Origin: Dasypus novemcinctus
Taxonomy: Eukaryota > Chordata > Mammalia > Cingulata > Dasypodidae
Length of the DNA stretch: 64,000 bases
Assembly (NCBI RefSeq): GCF_030445035.2
Contig: NC_080702.1
Coordinates: 28,846,053 to 28,910,052, forward strand
Direction: 5' to 3'
Shown here: piece after piece, positions 33,886-45,745 of the stretch
Layout: each line of letters begins with the position of its first letter
How positions within the stretch are numbered: the stretch's first letter is position 1
The notes under the pieces: model-generated
The model's input: the letters and a program-made list of their open reading frames with translations, nothing else
Database searches by the model: none
What the model was told of the DNA's origin: nothing
Made by a program: the position numbers and the translations under genes

Positions 33886-35819
33886 GGCCCCTGGGGAAGG
33901 GGCTGCGTACCCTGGGACCCCCCTCCTCCTCCAGACCGTGGGGAGGCTGAGAACCGAGGCCTGGGGACCTCCCCCCCTGCGCCCCGAGAGGGAGCGCCCT
34001 CCCTGGCTAGGAGAAGCGATGGGGTGGGCGGCCTGTCCCCTTAGCCGGGCTGTCGCCAGGGTCACTGGGGTCCCTTCCCCCGAATTGGCAGGGCCTTTCC
34101 CCCACCCATAGCCTCTGGGAACTCAGCCCCCAACCCCCCTCTCCGCCCCCCCCAACCCCCCCCCCCCCAGTCCACAGGAAGTTTTGGCAGAGCCTGTCGT
34201 GGCCATGAAACGGTTAAAGCCGTTTTCTTATTCATTTCATCCAGGGGCCCCTTTTGACTCAGAGTAGAGTTGGTTGCCCCTCTTGATCTCAGGGGGGGGG
34301 CTTGGGTTCCTCCTCCACCCCCCACCCCGCATGCATGATGGGGGAAGGCGCCCCACCGATGAGCTGGGTTGGGGGTCTGGCGTAGCAGACAGGCGCTTGG
34401 GCTCAGATGCCAGCTCGGCCCTCCTGGCTCCTCGGGTCTCAGTTTCCCCACCTGAAAGTGGCCCCGCTCCCGGGCTGGGTGGGAGGTGAACGAGGGTTGG
34501 GGCGCAGTTGCCTGCAGGGCCCGCCGGGCTCCGCCTGCACCCCTCCCGCCTGGATATCAGGGCGCCTGGCAGGGACCGGCCCGGGCCCCACCCAGGCGGG
34601 CGCTGAGGCCACGGGGATCATTTTTGTCCACCCCCTGGCCCCAGGCGGGCACCCAGGAAGTGAGAGGCGGGGCAGGAATGAGGCGGAACCTGTTGGGCCC
34701 CATCGCCTCTCCACCCCCCCACACCCTCATTCCCGGGGCCTGACAGGGCCCCCCCCATGCCGTGGCCCCACCCCCGCCACCCGCCCTGGACGCCTGGGTC
34801 CTGACCTGCGGGTGGCCTGAGGGAGGGGATGGTAGCCGGAGCCGGCGTCTCGGGAACATCCTGTGGACTGCCAGCTGGACAGATGGGAGGGTCACCCCTC
34901 CCCGGGGCAGGGCAGACATCGGCTGGGGGCAGAGTAAACATGGCTCAGGGTGGCCAGACTGGGGGGGGGGCAGGGCGGGGGTGTTGGAGCAGTCCAGCCC
35001 AGACACACAAAGCCCTTGTCACCCGGGCCACAGACTGCCAGCCAGGGACACACTGACAGGATAAGACACACATCTGGGCAGGATGACCCAGTGACAGCTG
35101 ACACACAGACACAGCGACAGAGCTGCGACCTGCAGGCGCGGGGCACACCGGTGTGGTCAGTTTTTCGGTGTGTGTACGTGATTAAGGGACACCGAATTGG
35201 CACCCAAGCCAGAGAGACACTTGGACAAATACACAGGCAGGAAGATGTCGCCCCCACAGGCCTCAGGGGGACAGACTTGGTGGCATGCTCACACTCACAC
35301 CTGCACAAGTGTGACAGGTCAGAAACACGCGGGCGAGACAGACCCAGGGAAGGTCACATCAGACACAAGTGGGCAAACACACTGGTGACAGGCTACCCCA
35401 GAGGCGATCGGACACACGCCACGCGTGCACAGGCTGGCAGCTGCTGACAGGCGCACAGGTAGTTAGAAAGGCTGGCGCACCCACGCTGGCAAGCCCTCCG
35501 ACTCCAAAAGACAGAGGCGAGAGATGCAAATTTAAGTCTTCGGACAGACGGACAGAGAGGGCACACACTGACACGCCACGGCGGAGAGCTGCGGTCCAGA
35601 CACACCCTTGCACGCGCGCTCAGAGATGCTCCACGGGACACCAAGGTGCCCTACCATGCAGAGGACGTGCATGTAGGCCAACCTCCCCAGATGGATGGGA
35701 CAGACAGACGGACACATGCGCAGACAGGGCGGCCTAGCACAGACCAGTTCAGGCTATGGTGGGACACTCGGCAGCACATTGGCACAGAGACATCCCGGCA
35801 GGGCCCGGCTGAGGCCCAG

Positions 35820-37140
35820 GCGCACACCCACCCACACTCATCCCCACACACCGCCGGCACCCACTCCCACACAGAGCAGCCACAGCCCTCACGCACACAC
35901 GTTCCTCTCACACACACAGACTCACACCTAGACATCACACACACAAGGAATCAGCCACAGGCCTCACACACACATACAAACCACCTACCTCACACCCATC
36001 CATGGATTCACACACAAACCTTGCACACACACAACACACCATACAGACTCTCAAACACAAACAGGCCAGCCAGAGGCTATCCACACAGACAGATCAGCCA
36101 CTGACCTCACGCACACACACAGACCAGCAACACACACCACACAACCACATACACACACAAAGATCTACTACAGACCTCATGTACACAGGAGGCCGCAGAC
36201 CTCTCATTCACACACACACAGCCCAACTGCAGGCCACACACACACAGATCTCACACACAGCCCAACTGCAGGACGCACACACAGACCCCACACATACTCA
36301 CACACACACACAGCCCAACCGCAGGCCACACACACACAGACCCCACACACACAGACTCACATACACACACAGCCCAACCACAGGCTGCACACACATAGAT
36401 CCCACATGCGCAGATTCTCACACACACAGCCCAACCACAGGCCACACACACAGAACCCACACACACACTCACACACACACACACAGCCCAGCCGCAGGCT
36501 ACACACACACAGACCCCACACACGCACTCACACATACACAGCCCGACTGCAGGCCGCACACACACAGACCCCACATATGCAGACTCACACACACAGCCCA
36601 ACTGCAGGCCACACACACACAGACCACACGTGCACGCACTCACACAGCCCAGCCGCAGGCCACACTCACGCAGACCCCACACACACACCGTCACACACAC
36701 ACAGCCCAGCCTCAGGCCACACACACATACAAATCAGCCACAGACCTCCTGCACACATACAGACCAGCCACACACACACACAGATGAGCCACATATGTCA
36801 CACACATCCACAGATTCACACATAGACTTCACACACGGAGACTCACACCTGGGTCTCACACATACCCAGACCTCACACACACACACACAGACTCACAGAC
36901 ATACACGCACCACACAAACACTCACATACACACACACACCACACACATAGACTCACAGACATACATGCAGACTCTCGCACACACAGCCCAGCCTCAGGCC
37001 ACATACACATACAAAGCGGCCACAGACCTCATGCACACACACACACTGCACACACACACAGATCTGCCACAGACCTCATGTCCACACAGCAAGCCCTGTA
37101 CAGACCCCCCCCCGCCCCCGCACACACACACCCAGGCACA
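35820..37140. repeat. CA-rich degenerate satellite
   Basis: Interrupted CA/ACAC tracts organised into a looser 30-70 bp unit containing 'cacacagcccaactgcaggc' and 'acacacagaccccacacac' variants, clearest from 36200 to 36730. The 261-codon open frame at 36002-36787 is a product of this repeat, not a gene. Confidence 0.9.
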
Positions 37141-38084
37141 AACGGATCAGCCGCACCAACTCCAAAGCCACCTGAACACACGTCCACAGAGGCCAGCCCC
37201 CAGCCACCCACCCCTGGGCCTCTTAGACCCTAGCCTCCCCCCCTCGGTCCACACAAAGCAGATCAGGCCCTGCACGCCCGCCCCGCAGAGGCAGCCCGAC
37301 ACGCAGGCACACCCACGCACACTGACGAGACCAGCCTCACACGCCCGGACAGGCCAGCTGCGTGCAAACCCGCAAGGGGCCAGCCGCTCACCCACCCCTG
37401 GGCCTGTTCTTCAACCCATCGTCTGCACGTCGCTCCCCCCCCCCCGCCCCCCCTCCAGAGATCCTGGCACTTCCTCTCTCCACACATTCCCCCCCCACTT
37501 CCCCGCCTGCCTTCCTCCCTCTTGCTGTTTATCACTTCCCCTAGGAGGCCCAGCTCAGCGGGCCTGTTTTGTCATCGCGACCCCTATAAAGGGGGCACCC
37601 GGGATCTCTGAGATGCTCCGACTTCCCCCCTCCCCATCCAGAGCTTGCCAGCACTGGGGAGGTGGGGGACCCAGAATCGGCTTTGCGGGACGCTCGCCCC
37701 ATGCCCAGTTGAGTCAGCCCCAGCCCGAGGAGACAGGGGACTCGACTTCCTGCTTCCAAGAAAACCCAGCAGCTTCCTCTCCAGGGGAGGGGGTGAGGGG
37801 GCACTTCCTGCGCCCCCAGCCCACTTCGGCCGCAGAGCTGGGGGAGGGAGAACGCTGGCAGGCCAGGGGCTCCTGGGGGAGGGCTGGGTGATTTTCCACC
37901 TCTTCCTGCGCAGCTGCCTGTCCACACCCAGGGGCAGGGACCCGGGCGGCTGGGTGCCGGGACTTGTGTTTTCTCGCCCCGGCCTGCCCCACTGACTGAC
38001 TCATGGGCAGCCCCCAGCCCAGTTTCCTGGTGGGGGGCCCCCGCCGCCGGTCAGTGGGGCCAGAGGGGGGAGGAGGTCACCGGG

Positions 38085-38094
38085 CTATTTATAA
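38085..38094 (+). promoter_or_regulatory. MEF2-type site
   Basis: CTATTTATAA fits the MEF2 consensus CTAWWWWTAR; a TGACTCA lies at 37997-38003 and a TGAGTCA at 37710-37716 in the same non-repeat segment. Confidence 0.4.
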
Positions 38095-38989
38095 GAAGCA
38101 GAAGTCCCTGTGCCCAGGCCAAAAGCCCCAGTGAGACCCGTGGGTGGGGGTGGGGTAACTTCCTCCTTATCCCGTCCCTCTCCCTCCCCCCCCAGGTCCC
38201 AAGCCCCTGGGGGGCAGGGGGAAGCCTGGGCAACAGGCTGCCCAGCCTGAGGCTGGTCTGGAGCCCAGAGGATGGGCAGTGCCCGGCTGCCAGTCTGGGT
38301 GCCCAGGCCGGGGGGGGGGAGGGGGCCACCCTCACGCCCTCCTCGTGGGGCTGGCCTTGGCGCCAGTGGGGCGGCGTGAGGGGGTGGTGCCCAGGCCACA
38401 AGGGTGAGACTGGCAGGGGCTGGAACCGGCTGTACCAGCCTAGCCGGGCCCCCGCCCTCCCCTGCCGGCCCAATCCCCACCCCCTGCCCAAACACCCTTG
38501 CGGGGTGCATCCAGGGACCCCCCGCCCCCCACTCCCACCAAGGTCACCCTCCATCCCTGCATACCTACCCTGCACCCCGCTCCACCTATCTCTGACTTAA
38601 AGGAGACCCTTGGGGAAAAGAGCCCGCAGAGCTTGGCATACAGTTGGTGCTGCCTAAAGGCTCCGTGCCCCCGCCCCCCCCCACCCCGGTGGTCCCTCTC
38701 CACAGCGCTGATGCTCAGCCTGTTTTCGCTCTCCACTGGGATTAACCACAAGGCAACCCTTAGAGCTGTGGGACACTGGGTAAGTTCCAGAAGCTTCTGT
38801 GCCTCAGTTTCTCCTCTGTTAAGTGGGGAGACCAAAGAGCCTGTATGTATGTCGCTGGGTTGTTGGAAGCATCCAATGTCCAACTATATGCAAACCACTT
38901 AGAGTCCAGCCTGTGGGCATTTTGCGGACGTTGGAATTGTCCTGCATGGCATCGCAATGACAGATACAGGCCATTCTACATTTTGTCAA

Positions 38990-39240
38990 AACCTATAAAA
39001 AGGTGTGGGGCAAAGTGTAAGCGAGAATGTAAACTGTTGACCATAGCAGCAATGCTTCAATGTGTGTTCATCCATGTGCCACACTAACGAAAGATGTTAA
39101 TGTGGGACAGTGGGGGAGGGGGTGGGCTAGACAGGAATCCCCTATATTTTCTACATATTCTTTATGTAAAGCTTCTTTAAAAAGGAAATAATTTTGTGTG
39201 ATCTATGTATCTTTTAAAAAAAGAGAATACAAAGTATGCT
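38990..39240 (+). repeat. L1 3'-end-like fragment
   Basis: 'acgaaagatgttaatgtggg', 'gaatcccctatattttct' and a trailing A-rich end resemble the 3' end of mammalian L1 elements. Moderate confidence only. Confidence 0.45.
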
Positions 39241-40639
39241 AAGAAAAAAATAAAAGAACCCAGTCTAGCCCCGGGTAAGCGCCCTCTAAGCGTGAGCTAT
39301 TAAAAGTAATAATTACCGAGTCTCCTCCTGCCTGTCCAAAGTGTCTCTGAATCTGTCTCCATCTCTGTGACGCCAACCCTGACCCCCGCCCCCTGCCACC
39401 CCCTCTCCCTTGCTGCTGGAACCGGCCCTGGGTCTCTGATCCTTGTTTAGCAGGGGACACAGCCTCTGCACCACTCGCCTTGGCTGGTCCCACCTCCACA
39501 CCGGCTGGCCAGGCCTGAGTCACTGTGGCCTCCCCGGGGACCCGCCGGTCCCGGCGTCCCGAGGTGCCGCCGCTGCCCCGCGGCCTGCCCAGCCCCCAGC
39601 GCTGCCATGCCCCGCCAGGCCAGATGTCAGCTGCAGCTATTAGCATGGGCGGGAGACACAGGCCTGGCAGCGCGCCCGCCAGACTCGGCGACCGGCGGCC
39701 ACCGGAATCTCCCTTGAGACTGGGGCAGGGGCGGGGAGCCCTGGCGCACAGGGGGCACTTCGGGGTTATGGGGGACCCTCCAGACATGGGGACGCCCCCA
39801 GCTTCTCCTGGCTCTTCTTCCTCCCCCAGACCACTGCCTGGCTGGACTTCCCCCTGCCCCCATACAGCTCAGTTTCTCTTTCACCTCTTTGGTTTGCCTT
39901 CTTTTCCTGACCCAGGACCTGCCAGCGCCTGACCCTCACGCTCTCTCCACCCCAAAGGAACTTCCATCTTCCCAGAGGACAGAGTCTCTGAGCTAGCTCA
40001 GCGAGGGAGCTGTCCTCCTGAACTCTGGCAGCCTCAGCCTCCTACTTGGAAGTCCCATCTGAAGTCTAACCAGAAGCCTCACCCTCTGAATCTCCACTCG
40101 GTTTCCTAACTTTCTTCCCTTGGATTTTCCAGTCCCCTCTGACTCTGGAAGGCGGAGAACTCACAGGGGAGGGAGACCCCCTTCCAAGTATTCGGGAGAA
40201 GGGACCCCCGCCCTGGCTCAGACGGCAAGAGGGAGGGAGCGGCGCCCCCGGAGTGTGTGTCTGGGGGAGGGGGTGCCCCTCTGCCTCCTGGCAGAGGGCA
40301 AGGGCACCCCGCCCGGGGAAGGAGGCGGCCGTGCCAGCCCGCCCAGGCGCCGGCGCCGCCTCCGGGCATCGCCAGCCTCCTCCGTCGTGGGGGCCGGGGG
40401 GCGAAGTCCGACCCAGGCCCGCGGGCAGGCGGGGACCTGCCGGGTGGGGCCGGGCAGGGACGCTGCCCCAGCGCGGCTGGGCGGGGCCGGGGCCAGGCGG
40501 CCGTCGGGGCCCCGGGGGCGGCGGCTGGGGCTGGTCGGAACTAGCCGTCCGGGGGCCCTGGGCGCACCCTGGGCCCTGGCAGATCCCGGGGCTCCGGGCT
40601 CCTGGCTCCGGGCCCCCGGGCCGGCGCCGGCCCCGCCCC

Positions 40640-40668
40640 TTCCTGTGCCCTTATATGGGCGTGGGGGC
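40640..40668 (+). promoter_or_regulatory. JUNB: Upstream JUNB CArG box with Ets motif
   Basis: CCTTATATGG at 40649-40658 is a perfect SRF/CArG box, with an Ets-type TTCCTG at 40640-40645 on one side and an EGR-like gcgtggggg on the other. This is the layout of a serum response element, about 1.5 kb upstream of the JUNB start site. Confidence 0.65.
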
Positions 40669-42039
40669 GCTCCTCCGGGGCCCACCCCGCCCCCAGGCCT
40701 GCTCGCGGCCTCCGGCCTGTTGCCGTGGCGACCAGGCCCCGCCGCCTGGGGGGCTGCACCCCTCCGCTTCCGGCCGATGGAACCGTCCGCGCGCTGCCTC
40801 CGCGGGACCTGCCAGCGCAGCGGGCGGAACCATTCCCGAAGCGGGGGGGGGGGGGTGGATGGTTTCGGGGGCGGCCGGGCCGGCCCGGAGCGCCCAGGCC
40901 GCGGCGGGGGGCGCGTGCCACCGGGCCTCTTCCCGCGCGCGGAACCCGGCCGGGCCCAGGGCGGGGCGCACGGTCCCGCAAGAGCCGAGTGACGGAGGCA
41001 GGGCCGGGCTCCTTCCCCCGGGGGCTGTTGCCACACTTCCTGCTGCCGCGCTCTTTCCCCCAGCCTGTTTCTAAGGAAGGGAGTGGGGTTTGGCGGCCGC
41101 ACCCCGGCCACCGGGCTGGGTCCGGGCTTTCCGGAGCCGATCTGGCGAGCCCGGGGTCACTGGGGGAGGGCGTGGGACTGGGGACCGAGTGTTCGGGCGT
41201 CTAGGGGTCACCCACGGGAATGGGGGTGGAGGGGTGGGTGGGAGGAGAGACACGGAGCACCCAGCACTCCCGAGACCCCGGGATCCTGGAAGTTCCCTTC
41301 TTCCCTCCTTTCCCACCGAAGATGCATCCCGTTCCTTCTTCCTCTCCTCCATCCGGCCTTCTCTGATGACCCGGGCACCCCAACCTAGCGTCTCCGACAG
41401 GCGTGCCCCCATCTTTTTTACCCCCCATAGTTCCCCTGACCCAAGGTACTCCGAGACCCCCACCCACTTTTTCCACGTCTAGCTTCTCCAACTCCTTCCC
41501 CTGCCCAATTCTGAGGACCCCCCCCCCGTCACCACCGGGGACCCCCAAGCCCCCTCCTCATTAAATACATTGTGAGCCCTCCACCCCTTCCCCGCGTACC
41601 TATTATATCGCCCCCTCCTCTTTTCGTCTGGGTTAAGGACCTTCTGTAGAAATGTCATTCCCACGACCTCTCCGTCCCCAGAGACACCCCCCCCTCCTCA
41701 ATTCCTGGGACCGGCATCTCCCTGGCCCTCCCGGTTTACCCTGCTTAGCCCTCCCCTCACTGCTTTTTGGGGGCTCTCAGTAGAGTTTCAGATCCCTCCC
41801 ACCCCTCTGGCCGCTCCGGGTCCCTCGAGCCTGTCCCAAGTTCGCCCCCGGGCCCCCCCACCCCCGGTCCTTCCTCTGCACCGGGTCCTCGGATCTCTCG
41901 CGGGGTACTCCAGGGGAAGCGTCGCCCTGCTCGCAGCCCCTCCCCACCACCCAGCGGCCCTTGCCCGCGTACCCCGGGGTCCCCCAGCCCCTCCCCCTGA
42001 AGCCGCGCCGCGCCACCGGGCCCGTAGCTGTTTACAAGG

Positions 42040-42060
42040 ACTTCCTGACAGTGACGCCAG
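42040..42060 (+). promoter_or_regulatory. JUNB: JUNB IL-6 response-like element (Ets/STAT + CRE-like)
   Basis: cttcctgaca (42041-42050) is followed by the CRE-like TGACGCCA (42052-42059), about 140 bp upstream of the expected start site. Mouse junB has a characterised IL-6 response element with an Ets-type and a CRE-like site at the same distance. Confidence 0.65.
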
Positions 42061-42122
42061 CCGCCTCCTCCCCTTCCCCACGCTCCAGGAGGGGGGGCGC
42101 GAGGGCCTGGCTCTGGCGACGG

Positions 42123-42190
42123 CCAATCCCCGCGCACTTCCGCAGCTGCCAAGCGTTGGTATAAAGGCGTGGCGCTCGGGGCCGGGGCAG
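42123..42190 (+). promoter_or_regulatory. JUNB: JUNB core promoter
   Basis: CCAAT box at 42123-42127 and TATAAAGG at 42160-42167. Transcription start is expected about 25-30 bp beyond the TATA box, near 42190, giving a 5' UTR of about 300 nt. Confidence 0.85.
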
Positions 42191-42490
42191 CAGGGACCTT
42201 GAGCGCGGCCGGGCGAGCGGCGGAGTCTGCGCGCGTGGAGCCGGGGGAGCAGGGAGCAGCGACGCCGAGACAGCGAGCGCGCAGGCGACGGCGACAGGGG
42301 GCCCGGGGAGCAGGGCCGAGCGCCGCCCGCACAGCCGCCGGCTGCCCGCTCCCGGCCGGTGCCAGGCCCCAGCGACACGCGTCCGGCCACCCGATCCCGC
42401 CCCCGCCGGGGACCGCGCGCCGCTCGCTGCGGCGAGGCCCGGGGCGGCCCCGCAGGGACCCCCCCCACCCAGCCCGCCCGGGCCGCCCGG

Positions 42491-43534
42491 ATGTGCACTA
42501 AAATGGAACAGCCTTTCTACCACGACGACTCGTACGCGACCGCGGGCTACGGCCGGGCCCCTGGCGGCCTCTCTCTCCACGACTACAAACTCCTGAAACC
42601 GAGCCTGGCGCTCAACCTGGCGGACCCCTACCGAGGCCTGAAAGCGCCCGGGGCGCGCGGCCCCGGCCCGGAGGGCAGCGGCGGCGGCAGCTACTTTTCC
42701 GGCCAGGGCTCGGACACGGGCGCGTCGCTCAAGCTCGCCTCGACGGAGCTGGAGCGCCTGATCGTTCCCAACAGCAACGGCGTCATCACGACGACGCCCA
42801 CGCCGCCCGGCCAGTACTTTTACCCCCGCGGGGGTGGCAGCGGCGGGGGCGCGGGGGGCGCCGGGGGCAGCGTCACCGAGGAGCAGGAGGGCTTCGCCGA
42901 CGGCTTCGTCAAAGCCCTGGACGACCTGCACAAGATGAACCACGTGACGCCCCCCAACGTGTCCCTGGGCGCCAGCGGGGGGCCCCCGGCCGGGCCCGGG
43001 GGCGTCTACGCGGGCCCGGAGCCGCCTCCGGTCTACACCAACCTCAGCAGCTACTCCTCGGCCTCGGCGCCCTCCGGAGGCGCCGGCGCGGCGGTCGGGA
43101 CCGGGAGCTCGTACCCGACGGCCACCATCAACTACCTCCCCCACGCGCCGCCCTTCCCCGGCGGCCACCCGGCGCAGCTGGGCCTGGGTCGCGGCGCCTC
43201 CGCCTTCAAGGAGGAGCCGCAGACCGTGCCGGAGGCGCGCAGCCGCGACGCCACGCCGCCCGTGTCCCCGATCAACATGGAAGATCAGGAGCGCATCAAG
43301 GTGGAGCGCAAACGGCTGCGGAACCGGCTGGCGGCCACCAAGTGCCGGAAGCGGAAACTGGAGCGCATCGCGCGCCTGGAGGACAAAGTAAAGACGCTCA
43401 AGGCCGAGAACGCGGGGCTCTCGAGCACCGCCGGCCTCCTCCGGGAGCAGGTGGCTCAGCTCAAACAGAAGGTCATGACCCACGTCAGCAACGGCTGCCA
43501 GCTGCTGCTGGGGGTCAAGGGACACGCCTTCTGA
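42491..43534 (+). CDS. JUNB: JUNB, AP-1 transcription factor subunit
   Basis: Intronless 347-codon frame, the same length as human JUNB, from [15 protein letters not shown] to [14 protein letters not shown] is a nuclear bZIP protein that dimerises with FOS or other JUN proteins on TRE sites. The N-terminal half holds the Jun transactivation segment with [17 protein letters not shown] (delta-like docking region) and the TTTPTPPGQ phosphosite stretch; low-complexity Gly/Ala segments follow. The basic region [17 protein letters not shown] begins near residue 270, with the leucine zipper to about residue 330. The frame is open upstream to 42359 without a stop, but no in-frame ATG precedes 42491, so the canonical start is chosen. 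Very high GC and CpG. The gene has a TATA box, CCAAT box, upstream CArG and a downstream inducible element. Confidence 0.98.
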   Translation: MCTKMEQPFYHDDSYATAGYGRAPGGLSLHDYKLLKPSLALNLADPYRGLKAPGARGPGPEGSGGGSYFSGQGSDTGASLKLASTELERLIVPNSNGVITTTPTPPGQYFYPRGGGSGGGAGGAGGSVTEEQEGFADGFVKALDDLHKMNHVTPPNVSLGASGGPPAGPGGVYAGPEPPPVYTNLSSYSSASAPSGGAGAAVGTGSSYPTATINYLPHAPPFPGGHPAQLGLGRGASAFKEEPQTVPEARSRDATPPVSPINMEDQERIKVERKRLRNRLAATKCRKRKLERIARLEDKVKTLKAENAGLSSTAGLLREQVAQLKQKVMTHVSNGCQLLLGVKGHAF

Positions 43535-44055
43535 GCGCCCCCTGAACGGACACCCCCCTTTCCACCCCCCACCCCCGATCTGGACTGCAGGGCGCACGCC
43601 TCCCCACGGGGGACTAGGGGACCAAGGCATGGGGGCGTCGTGAGACACACTGGACTCCCGGCCGCCCGCGCTGCGCCCTCATCCTGCCTGAACTTTGAGG
43701 TTTACAGACCCCCCCCCCCATCCATGTGTTCGTTGTTGTTGTTGTTGTTTTTGTATTTTTTTTTTTCTGCTGGAAACAGACGCGATTCACATTGAATATA
43801 TAATATATTTGTGTATTTAACAGGGGAGGGGAAGGAGGGGGCGATGGCGGCGGAGCTGGCCCCGCCGCCGGGTACTCGAGCCCGCGGGGACACCGGGGAG
43901 GGTCGACCCCCGCCCCCTGCCCTCCTCCCTCTGCACCGTACTGTGGCGAAGAAACCGGCACTTGACCCCCTGAAAGAGTTTTATTTTAAGATGTGTTTGT
44001 GTGCGTGTGTGTGCGCGTTTGTTGTTCTGACTTTTTATTGAATTTATTTAAGTAA
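43535..44055 (+). promoter_or_regulatory. JUNB: JUNB 3' UTR
   Basis: About 520 nt with AT-rich stretches at 43725-43825 (gttgttgtt repeats, atataatatatttgtgtattta) and 44020-44060. AUUUA-containing U-rich text is expected of an immediate-early mRNA. No canonical AATAAA is seen near the A run at 44054, so the exact cleavage site is uncertain. Confidence 0.65.
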
Positions 44056-44367
44056 AAAAAAAAAAAAGGGTCTTTATTAATTTCTGGAGTCTTTTTTTGG
44101 TGGTGGTGGGGTTTTCTTTTTTTTTTGCCCCCAAGCAGGGCGGGTGGGGGAGGAGGGAGGAGAGGCCTGGACGTGTCCCCACTCGGTTGCTGTGTGTGGC
44201 CCGCGGGTGTCACTCTGGGCGGCTGGGTCCCGGCGCAGCCCCGGGGCAGGGGGGCGGGGGAGGGGGGCGGTCCGCGGAGGCCGGAGATTGATGGGCAGGT
44301 CCGGGCGGGACGCGCCCGGGGCGGGGCGCGGAGTGCGCAGGCGCGGCCCCGCCCCCCCGCGCGCGCC

Positions 44368-44520
44368 GGGGCTTTCCCCGCTGACGCAGCGGAAGCGCTG
44401 CCCATATATGGGCCGATCGGGCCCAGTGACGCGCCGGCGGTCTCCGGGCAGATTCCGGGAATCCCCGCCCCCGCTCTGCCCGGCAGGGCCGCGGCGCCGG
44501 GAAGGGGGCCGGGATTTTCC
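44368..44520 (+). promoter_or_regulatory. JUNB: JUNB downstream inducible enhancer: NF-kB, CRE-like, CArG, STAT sites
   Basis: In 150 bp: NF-kB-type GGGGCTTTCC (44368-44377), CRE-like TGACGCAG (44382-44389), perfect CArG CCATATATGG (44402-44411), CRE-like TGACGCGC (44427-44434), palindromic STAT site TTCCGGGAA (44453-44461) and NF-kB-type GGGATTTTCC (44511-44520). Mouse junB is known to have SRE/CRE and STAT/NF-kB elements downstream of the gene; position, order and perfection of sites support the same element here. Confidence 0.8.
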
Positions 44521-45219
44521 CGGGCGGGCGGCTACTCGGGCCCGGAAAGCCCCAGGCCGGGGTCCAGCAGCGCCGTCGGTGGGCGGGCCTCGCCCCCAGC
44601 GGCGGCGGGAGGGCGCCCCGGGTCCCCGCCGCGCTCCCCCCCCCCCAACCCCGGGCCTTCCCCCCCCACCCCACCCCCCCCCCGCCTGTCCCCACCGGGG
44701 GCGCGGGGCTCCGCCACCCCCGCCAGGAAGGGCGGCGCCCGCCTGCCAGTTTCCCCTCCCGGGTGCCAGGCCGGGAGCGGGGCCGCTGCCAGGTCTGGGC
44801 CTGCCGGGGCACCGCCCTCGCACGCACCGGTGCCCACCCCCCCCCCCCAGCAGCCGGGGCGGGGGCCGGGCAGGGGTGGCCTAGCGCTCCCCCCCTCCCG
44901 GGGGGTCTAGCCAGTTTCCTAGCTGGATGCCCCCGGAGAAGCGGAGAGATTACATAAAACCCCCGGGAGGCCACCGGGGTGGGGGAAGGGGGGGTAAAGC
45001 AGGCACTTCATTAATTCATTTAGAAAACACTGCACCACCGGGGCGTGGAGCCACCGTCTGGACCACGACAGACAGACCATAATACGCGGATACGATTCGG
45101 TGTTGGGAAAACAAACCGCTCCAGGTGGTCAAGTACAGATGAACGGCGGCGTTTGGAGGCAGTTGGAAAGTGGGGGGGGCTTCCCAGCAGATCTGAAGGC
45201 ACAGACCCTGAGAAACTTC

Positions 45220-45530
45220 CAGGAAGACTGTTCTGGGCAGAGGGGGGGAAAATAAAATACGTGCAAAGTCCCTGGGGTCAGAACGAAATCAGCTTGTGAA
45301 GGAAAGGCAAGAAGCCAGCGTGGCTGGAAAGGCCTGAGCCACAGAGGGGGGTGGGGGAGACCTGGAGTTAGGGACCGCAGGGCCTGCAGAGAATGTAGAT
45401 TATATTCCAAAGGAGACTGAACGACCTTTGGGGATTATTAGGCTAGGTAGCATATAGAAGGAAATGAGGGCTCAGAGGGGCCAAGCCACTGGCCTGAACA
45501 CACACAGCAAACTGCACCAGCAGTGTGGTT
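45220..45530. repeat. Ancient repeat fragments
   Basis: 'agaagccagcgtggctgga' resembles the same old repeat family as 1-950; the following 'aaatgagggctcagaggggc' looks MIR-like. Confidence 0.4.
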
Positions 45531-45573
45531 ACCTGTCAACACCTCCTTGCTCCTGATGCCTGCCTCCTGGTGT

Positions 45574-45745
45574 ACCTTTTTTTTTTGGGGGGGGGGAGAG
45601 GGGAGAGGATACTGGGGCAGGGTATTGAACCCAGTATGTGGGAAGCCAGCACTCAACCACTGAGCCAAGCCGCCTTCCCTGAGTTAGTTTTATCGTTTCT
45701 GGGTTTTTTTGGCGGCGTCAGAACCGAACCTGGGACCTCCCATGT
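45574..45745 (-). repeat. tRNA-like SINE monomers
   Basis: Two antisense tRNA-like units: 'attgaacccagtatgtggga' with 'ctcaaccactgagcc', then 'gaacctgggacctcccat'. Confidence 0.6.

Larger units (their letters stand above)
29950..42120. other. HOOK2-JUNB intergenic region, probable JUNB regulatory domain
   Basis: No coding exon recognised. Contents: MIR at about 30630, CpG-rich block at 33000-33620, nine perfect TGACTCA/TGAGTCA sites, CA-rich satellite at 35820-37140, a MEF2-type site at 38085, L1-like fragment at about 38990-39240, CArG box at 40649. Few SINEs, unlike the flanks. Long frames here (for example 32479-33828 minus) are GC artefacts. Confidence 0.6.

Noticed and set aside
36002-36787. 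261-codon open frame rich in His and Thr
   Set aside because: Entirely made of the CA-rich satellite; codon pattern follows the repeat and there is no family resemblance.
42359-42490. N-terminal extension of JUNB
   Set aside because: The frame is open upstream, but it begins at GTG and no in-frame ATG precedes 42491; the canonical start gives the exact human length.
42032-43648. 538-codon minus-strand frame opposite JUNB
   Set aside because: Mirror of the highly GC-rich JUNB exon; no similarity to any family and no promoter on that strand.
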